A DNA stretch of 16,804 bases from Paradesertivirga sp036399495 (GTDB taxonomy: Bacteria > Bacteroidota > Bacteroidia > Sphingobacteriales > Sphingobacteriaceae), in assembly GCA_036399495.1 (NCBI GenBank), contig DASWMZ010000037.1:1-16804 (forward strand), given 5' to 3'. Within the stretch, counting starts at the first letter, position 1. Every line of letters starts with the position of its first letter. Position numbers and translations under genes: made by a program. Shown piece after piece: positions 13,343-16,804 of the stretch. A model generated the notes under the pieces. The model was not told the origin of the DNA and made no database searches. It was given only the letters and a program-made list of their open reading frames with translations.

Positions 13343-14815
13343 TTAATATGCCCTCGCAAATAAAACCCGTTGCGTTGATGGCTTACCACTAAAAATACAA
13401 ACCCCTTCTTCTTGTTTGTTATTCAACGGAATGCAACGTATAGTGGCTTTAGTTTCTTCCTTAATCTTTTGCTCCGTTTCCGGTGTTCCATCCCAGTGGG
13501 CAGAAACAAAGCCTGCTTTTGTATCTAACACTTCTTTAAACTCTTCATAAGAATTCACCTCTGTAGTGTTTTCTTCGCGGAAACTATGCGCTTTTTGATA
13601 AATATTTTTTTGAATATCTTCGAGCAGCTTTTCAATGCGATCAGCCAAACCTTCCCTGCTCACAGTTTCCTTTACTCTGGTATCACGCCGGGCAATTTCT
13701 GCCGTTCCGTTTTCCAAGTCCCTTCCGCCTAAAGCGATACGAACAGGCACACCTTTCAATTCATATTCAGCGAACTTGAATCCCGGGCGTTGGGTATCCC
13801 GATTATCGTATTTAACGGAAATGTTTTTCGCTTTTAGTTCCTTGCTTAGATTCTCAGCTACTTCGGAAATAGCTGCAAACTCTTCTTCACCTTTGTAGAT
13901 GGGTACAATAACAACTTGTATCGGCGCAAGCATTGGAGGTAAAACCAAACCCTGATCATCCGAGTGGGCCATAATTAAAGCACCCATCAATCGCGTTGAA
14001 ACGCCCCAGGATGTTGCCCAAACATAATCAAGTTTACCTTCTTTACTTGTAAACTTTACATCAAAAGCTTTAGCGAAATTTTGACCTAAAAAATGAGAAG
14101 TTCCAGCCTGTAAAGCTTTTCCATCCTGCATTAACGCTTCTATGCAATATGTTTCTAATGCGCCGGCGAAACGTTCGTTAGCGGTCTTGATTCCTTTTAT
14201 TACCGGAACGGCCATCCAATTTTCTGCAAAATCAGCATATACCTCAAGCATTCTCTCGGCTTCTTCAACGGCTTCCTGTTGGGTTGCGTGGGCGGTGTGC
14301 CCTTCCTGCCACAAGAATTCTGCGGTGCGCAAAAACAAACGGGTGCGCATTTCCCAGCGAACCACATTGGCCCATTGATTCACTAAAATTGGCAAATCCC
14401 GGTAGGATTGAATCCAGGCTTTATAAGTATTCCATATAATGGTTTCTGAGGTTGGGCGGACGATTAATTCTTCTTCCAGCTTGGCGTCCTCATCAACGAT
14501 AATATTTCCGTTTCCATCATTTTTTAATCGATAGTGAGTTACCACGGCACATTCGGTTGCGAAACCTTCAACATGGGAGGCTTCTTTAGAAAAGAATGAC
14601 TTAGGAATAAACAGCGGAAAATAGGCGTTAGAATGGCCGGTATCTTTGAACATTTTATCGAGCGCCGCCTGCATTTTTTCCCAGATAGAATACCCGTACG
14701 GTTTAATTACCATACAGCCCCTTACCGCAGAATGCTCAGCGAGATCAGCTTTTGTTACCAGTTCATTATACCATTGAGAATAATCTTCTTTTCTGCTTGT
14801 AATTCCCTTACTCAT
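13343..14815 (-). CDS. proS: Prolyl-tRNA synthetase (archaeal/eukaryotic type)
   Basis: Class II aminoacyl-tRNA synthetase charging tRNA-Pro, 490 residues. It belongs to the shorter archaeal/eukaryotic-like ProS type: there is no YbaK-like editing insertion, and the C-terminal extension ends in Tyr (SGKPSTQRVLFARAY). Seen in order: the N-terminal DYSQWYNELVTKADLAEHS and VRGCMVIKPYGYSIWE, motif 2 area RPTSETI...RTAEFLWQEGHTAH (about 121-177), motif 3 area WGVSTRLMGALIMAHSDDQG, then an anticodon-binding domain starting IQVVIVPIYKG (about 299). The ATG at 14815 matches the normal start. It has a perfect -7 box 53 bp upstream. It is not in an operon with its neighbours as far as seen: 91 bp separate it from the DUF3817-type gene. 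Confidence 0.97.
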   Translation of the reverse strand: MSKGITSRKEDYSQWYNELVTKADLAEHSAVRGCMVIKPYGYSIWEKMQAALDKMFKDTGHSNAYFPLFIPKSFFSKEASHVEGFATECAVVTHYRLKNDGNGNIIVDEDAKLEEELIVRPTSETIIWNTYKAWIQSYRDLPILVNQWANVVRWEMRTRLFLRTAEFLWQEGHTAHATQQEAVEEAERMLEVYADFAENWMAVPVIKGIKTANERFAGALETYCIEALMQDGKALQAGTSHFLGQNFAKAFDVKFTSKEGKLDYVWATSWGVSTRLMGALIMAHSDDQGLVLPPMLAPIQVVIVPIYKGEEEFAAISEVAENLSKELKAKNISVKYDNRDTQRPGFKFAEYELKGVPVRIALGGRDLENGTAEIARRDTRVKETVSREGLADRIEKLLEDIQKNIYQKAHSFREENTTEVNSYEEFKEVLDTKAGFVSAHWDGTPETEQKIKEETKATIRCIPLNNKQEEGVCIFSGKPSTQRVLFARAY

Positions 14816-14867
14816 AGTGTTTTTTAATAATATAATATGTATTTTAGTAACACAAATACCCGAGCGG

Positions 14868-14875
14868 CAAAGTTA
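14868..14875 (-). promoter_or_regulatory. proS: Bacteroidota -7 box of the proS promoter
   Basis: On the minus strand TAACTTTG fits TAnnTTTG perfectly. The predicted transcript would start near 14861, with a leader of about 45 nt before the ATG at 14815. A -33 TTTG is not obvious at the expected spacing. Confidence 0.55.
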
Positions 14876-14986
14876 TAAAACTAGTCGAGGTATTTTAATT
14901 AATGATGCAACCAATTTAAGCCTGGTATCGTCGTTAATAATACATTAGGTTATAATACCACACACACACTTATAAACTAACACGCA

Positions 14987-16375
14987 ATGAAAAAATTTTT
15001 ACTACCGGCTTTTGCGGTTTTGGCAATTTTGCTGAATTCCTGCTCAACCTCTCAGCTTGCAAGGCAAGCTGATAACAACGACGATGTTTATTACACTGAA
15101 GCCCGGGCAAAAGTTGTTCAGCCCCGGGAACCAAGGGAAGAAACCTATCAATCAGAAGAAAGAACTCAATCTGCGCGACCAGAGCAATCTACCCGATCTG
15201 ATCAAAATTACCGAACGGATGATCAATTGTATAGAGACCAAAACAACTCTGACCGATATTATGATGATGAGTATTACTATTCATCAAGAATAAACCGTTT
15301 TTATTACAATTCTCCTTACAGACCGTATTATGATCGGTATGCTTACAATTACAATCCGTGGTATACCTACTCTTACGATCCTTTCTTTTATGATCCTTGG
15401 CTATTCAGGCCTGGTGTTTCCCTTTGGGTGAATACCGGCAGGTTTAATAGACCTTACTACAATCCATTTTACAGCAACTACTATAGCTATTACGGCGGCG
15501 GTTATAATAACGGTTATTGGGGACCGTACTCCTATTATAACACTTATCCCGGTTATGGCTATGGAAATTATTATGGTGGCGGAGGAACACGTTATAACAA
15601 TCCTACAAGACCAAGACCAAACCGCGAAACCGGTATGGGAAGAGTTACCGATGGCATAGATAATACCCCGAGTGGTGGAACAAATACTAACTACGGCGGA
15701 CGCCCAAGTAGAGGCTCTTCAGGCAATAGAGAAGGTCAAGGTGCGGGTAGAATCAGTTCTGAGGGCACTACTCAAGCAGTAAGTGGTTCAACAAGACCAA
15801 CGAGAGGTTCTTCAGATGATAGAATCAAATCAACGGGAGACGGCAAAATCAATTCTACTCCTGAATATACCAGTCCCGCCTCGCCTTCTTCGGGTTCAAG
15901 CAGACCAACACGAGGTTCTTCAAATGATAGAACTGAATCAGGTCCTGGAACTGGACGAATTAATTCTACTCCTGAGTATACTACTCCGGCTCAGCCTTCA
16001 TCAGGTTCAAGCAGACCTACAAGAGGTTCTTCAAATAATGACAGAAGCGACTCAAACTCAGAGGGAAGTAGGGTTAGTTCTAACCCTGAATACAGCGCGC
16101 CGCGACCTCCGGTAGAAGAGTCGCGTCCTATCAGAACAAGAGAAAGAGAACCTGAACAGAGTGCGCCAAGTGAAAGAGTGTATAATGCTCCAAGAGAGAC
16201 TCCACCACCACCTCCACGTCCGGCTCCTGAATATTCAAGACCAGAACGCACTTATTCACCTCCTCCTTCTAGTCCTCCACCATCATCATCTGGAAACGGG
16301 GGTAGTTCTTCCGGAGGAGGAAGCAGCTCTGGCGGCTCATCTGGAGGCGGTCGACCATCAAGAGGAGGCAGGTAA
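14987..16375 (+). CDS. Tyr/Asn-rich lipoprotein with Ser/Pro/Gly repeats
   Basis: A 462-residue secreted protein of unknown function. A lipoprotein signal peptide is clear: MKKFLLPAFAVLAILLNSC, with lipobox LNSC and acylated Cys19. Residues about 80-200 are extremely rich in Tyr, Asn, Pro and Gly (YYY/YNY/PYY patterns). Residues 267-375 hold three tandem repeats of 36-37 residues, each starting GS(S/T)RPTRGSS and containing (S)(T/N)PEY(T/S). A Pro-rich part (PPPPPRP, PPPSSPPPSSS) and a Gly/Ser tail ending GGGRPSRGGR follow. The composition points to an unstructured, surface-exposed or cell-wall-associated protein; nothing enzymatic is visible. It lies 31 bp ahead of the OMPP1/FadL-like gene on the same strand and may be co-transcribed. 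Confidence 0.88.
   Translation: MKKFLLPAFAVLAILLNSCSTSQLARQADNNDDVYYTEARAKVVQPREPREETYQSEERTQSARPEQSTRSDQNYRTDDQLYRDQNNSDRYYDDEYYYSSRINRFYYNSPYRPYYDRYAYNYNPWYTYSYDPFFYDPWLFRPGVSLWVNTGRFNRPYYNPFYSNYYSYYGGGYNNGYWGPYSYYNTYPGYGYGNYYGGGGTRYNNPTRPRPNRETGMGRVTDGIDNTPSGGTNTNYGGRPSRGSSGNREGQGAGRISSEGTTQAVSGSTRPTRGSSDDRIKSTGDGKINSTPEYTSPASPSSGSSRPTRGSSNDRTESGPGTGRINSTPEYTTPAQPSSGSSRPTRGSSNNDRSDSNSEGSRVSSNPEYSAPRPPVEESRPIRTREREPEQSAPSERVYNAPRETPPPPPRPAPEYSRPERTYSPPPSSPPPSSSGNGGSSSGGGSSSGGSSGGGRPSRGGR
15785..16111 (+). repeat. Three tandem repeats of about 109 bp inside the lipoprotein gene
   Basis: Three in-frame units of 36, 37 and 36 codons start at about 15785, 15893 and 16004. They share GGTTCAa-AGACCwAC-AGAGGTTCTTCA-like starts and, in the first two, AATTCTACTCCTGA. 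A degenerate copy (GGRPSRGSSGN) precedes them. The repeats invite copy-number change by slippage or recombination. Confidence 0.8.
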
Positions 16376-16406
16376 TTTTTCTGACACACACAAAAGATAA
16401 TATCAC

Positions 16407-16804
16407 ATGAAATTTAAGAATTTAATATTTCTTACAGGCATACTATTGCCTGTAAGCAGTGTCTTTGGACAATACGCTGAGGATGCATTAAGGTTTTCAC
16501 AAATCGACCATGGAGCTACCGCGAGATTTCGAGGAATGGGGAGTGCACAAATTGCTTTAGGGGGTGATATAAGTTCACTTAACTCGAACCCGGCCGGACT
16601 TGGGTTATTTACCCGGTCTGAACTCACTTTCACACCACAATACTCAACAAATTCCCTTAGTTCCCAATATCTATCCAGCAGTTCTAATTCCAATTCCGGG
16701 AAAGCCGGGATAAGTCAATTGGGAGCAGCGTTCTATGTCCCCATGCGTAAACATCAACAGAGTGATGATAAGACTGGATGGCTTAGTACTAATTTTGCCG
16801 TGTC
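16407..16804 (+). CDS. OMPP1/FadL/TodX-like outer-membrane protein, N-terminal part
   Basis: The frame from ATG 16407 is open to the window edge (132 codons and 2 bases). A signal peptide (MKFKNLIFLTGILLPVSSVFG, cleaved before Gln22) is followed by ALRFSQIDHGATARFRGMGSAQIALGGDISSLNSNPAGLGLF, split here about residues 28-69. The 'ARxxGMG...ALGGDxSxLxxNPAGLG' pattern is characteristic of the Bacteroidota OMPP1/FadL/TodX outer-membrane family; a relation to PorV-type proteins is less likely. It would be a beta-barrel involved in uptake of hydrophobic compounds, but for this subgroup substrate is unknown. The 3' part is missing. It begins 31 bp after the lipoprotein gene. Confidence 0.88.
   Translation, partial: MKFKNLIFLTGILLPVSSVFGQYAEDALRFSQIDHGATARFRGMGSAQIALGGDISSLNSNPAGLGLFTRSELTFTPQYSTNSLSSQYLSSSSNSNSGKAGISQLGAAFYVPMRKHQQSDDKTGWLSTNFAV

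Noticed and set aside
14959..14970. Short CA microsatellite before the lipoprotein gene
   Set aside because: Only about five or six dinucleotides; too short to suggest phase variation, though it lies near the likely promoter.
15783..16115. Second-frame open reading frames across the lipoprotein repeats, on both strands
   Set aside because: They arise from repeat codon bias; the lipoprotein frame has a signal peptide and continuous repeat structure.

Overview
The window (about 39-40% G+C by eye) looks like chromosomal DNA of a Bacteroidota bacterium, most likely Sphingobacteriaceae (Pedobacter/Mucilaginibacter-like). The clues are: A/T-rich leaders without strong Shine-Dalgarno sequences; perfect Bacteroidota -7 boxes (TAnnTTTG) upstream of prfC and proS; a LytTR response regulator; a eukaryote-type glutamine synthetase (GSII); an archaeal/eukaryotic-type prolyl-tRNA synthetase; and an OMPP1/FadL-like outer-membrane protein at the right edge. 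The genus is inference.

Layout. (1) 1-140: the end of an insertion sequence, holding the first 26 codons of a leftward transposase that resembles IS1182-type transposases. (2) 141-376: no gene. It has an imperfect hairpin (211-238) and three 9-bp direct repeats at exactly 21-bp phasing (285, 306, 327) that look like a LytTR operator. (3) 377-1651: a leftward pair, a LytTR response regulator whose phospho-acceptor Asp is Asn, followed by an acidic low-complexity protein. (4) 1797-5168: membrane and stress-type genes: a YihY/BrkB-like protein (+), then leftward an EcsC-family protein, an RRM RNA-binding protein with a clear terminator, a PRC-barrel protein, and a 54-residue single-span membrane protein. 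(5) 5281-5961: two small unknown proteins (+). (6) 5958-9866: a leftward set of glutamine-synthetase-like ligase, APH/choline-kinase-like phosphotransferase and HAD IIA hydrolase, with a divergent gamma-glutamylcyclotransferase-like gene. (7) 9944-10954: GSII glutamine synthetase (leftward) with its own terminator. (8) 11303-12898: prfC (+), behind a structured leader, overlapping tail-to-tail with a DUF3817-type membrane protein (-). (9) 13343-14815: proS (-). (10) 14987-16804: a Tyr/Asn-rich, Ser/Pro/Gly-repeat lipoprotein and the start of an OMPP1/FadL-type outer-membrane protein (+).

The most interesting parts are two. The first is the unphosphorylatable-looking LytTR regulator lying a few hundred bases from a phased triple repeat that fits LytTR sites, next to a noncoding stretch and an IS end. 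The second is the gamma-glutamyl cluster (ligase, kinase, phosphatase, cyclotransferase), which could make, modify and remove a gamma-glutamyl group on an unidentified, perhaps amino-alcohol, substrate. No tRNA, rRNA or CRISPR array was seen.
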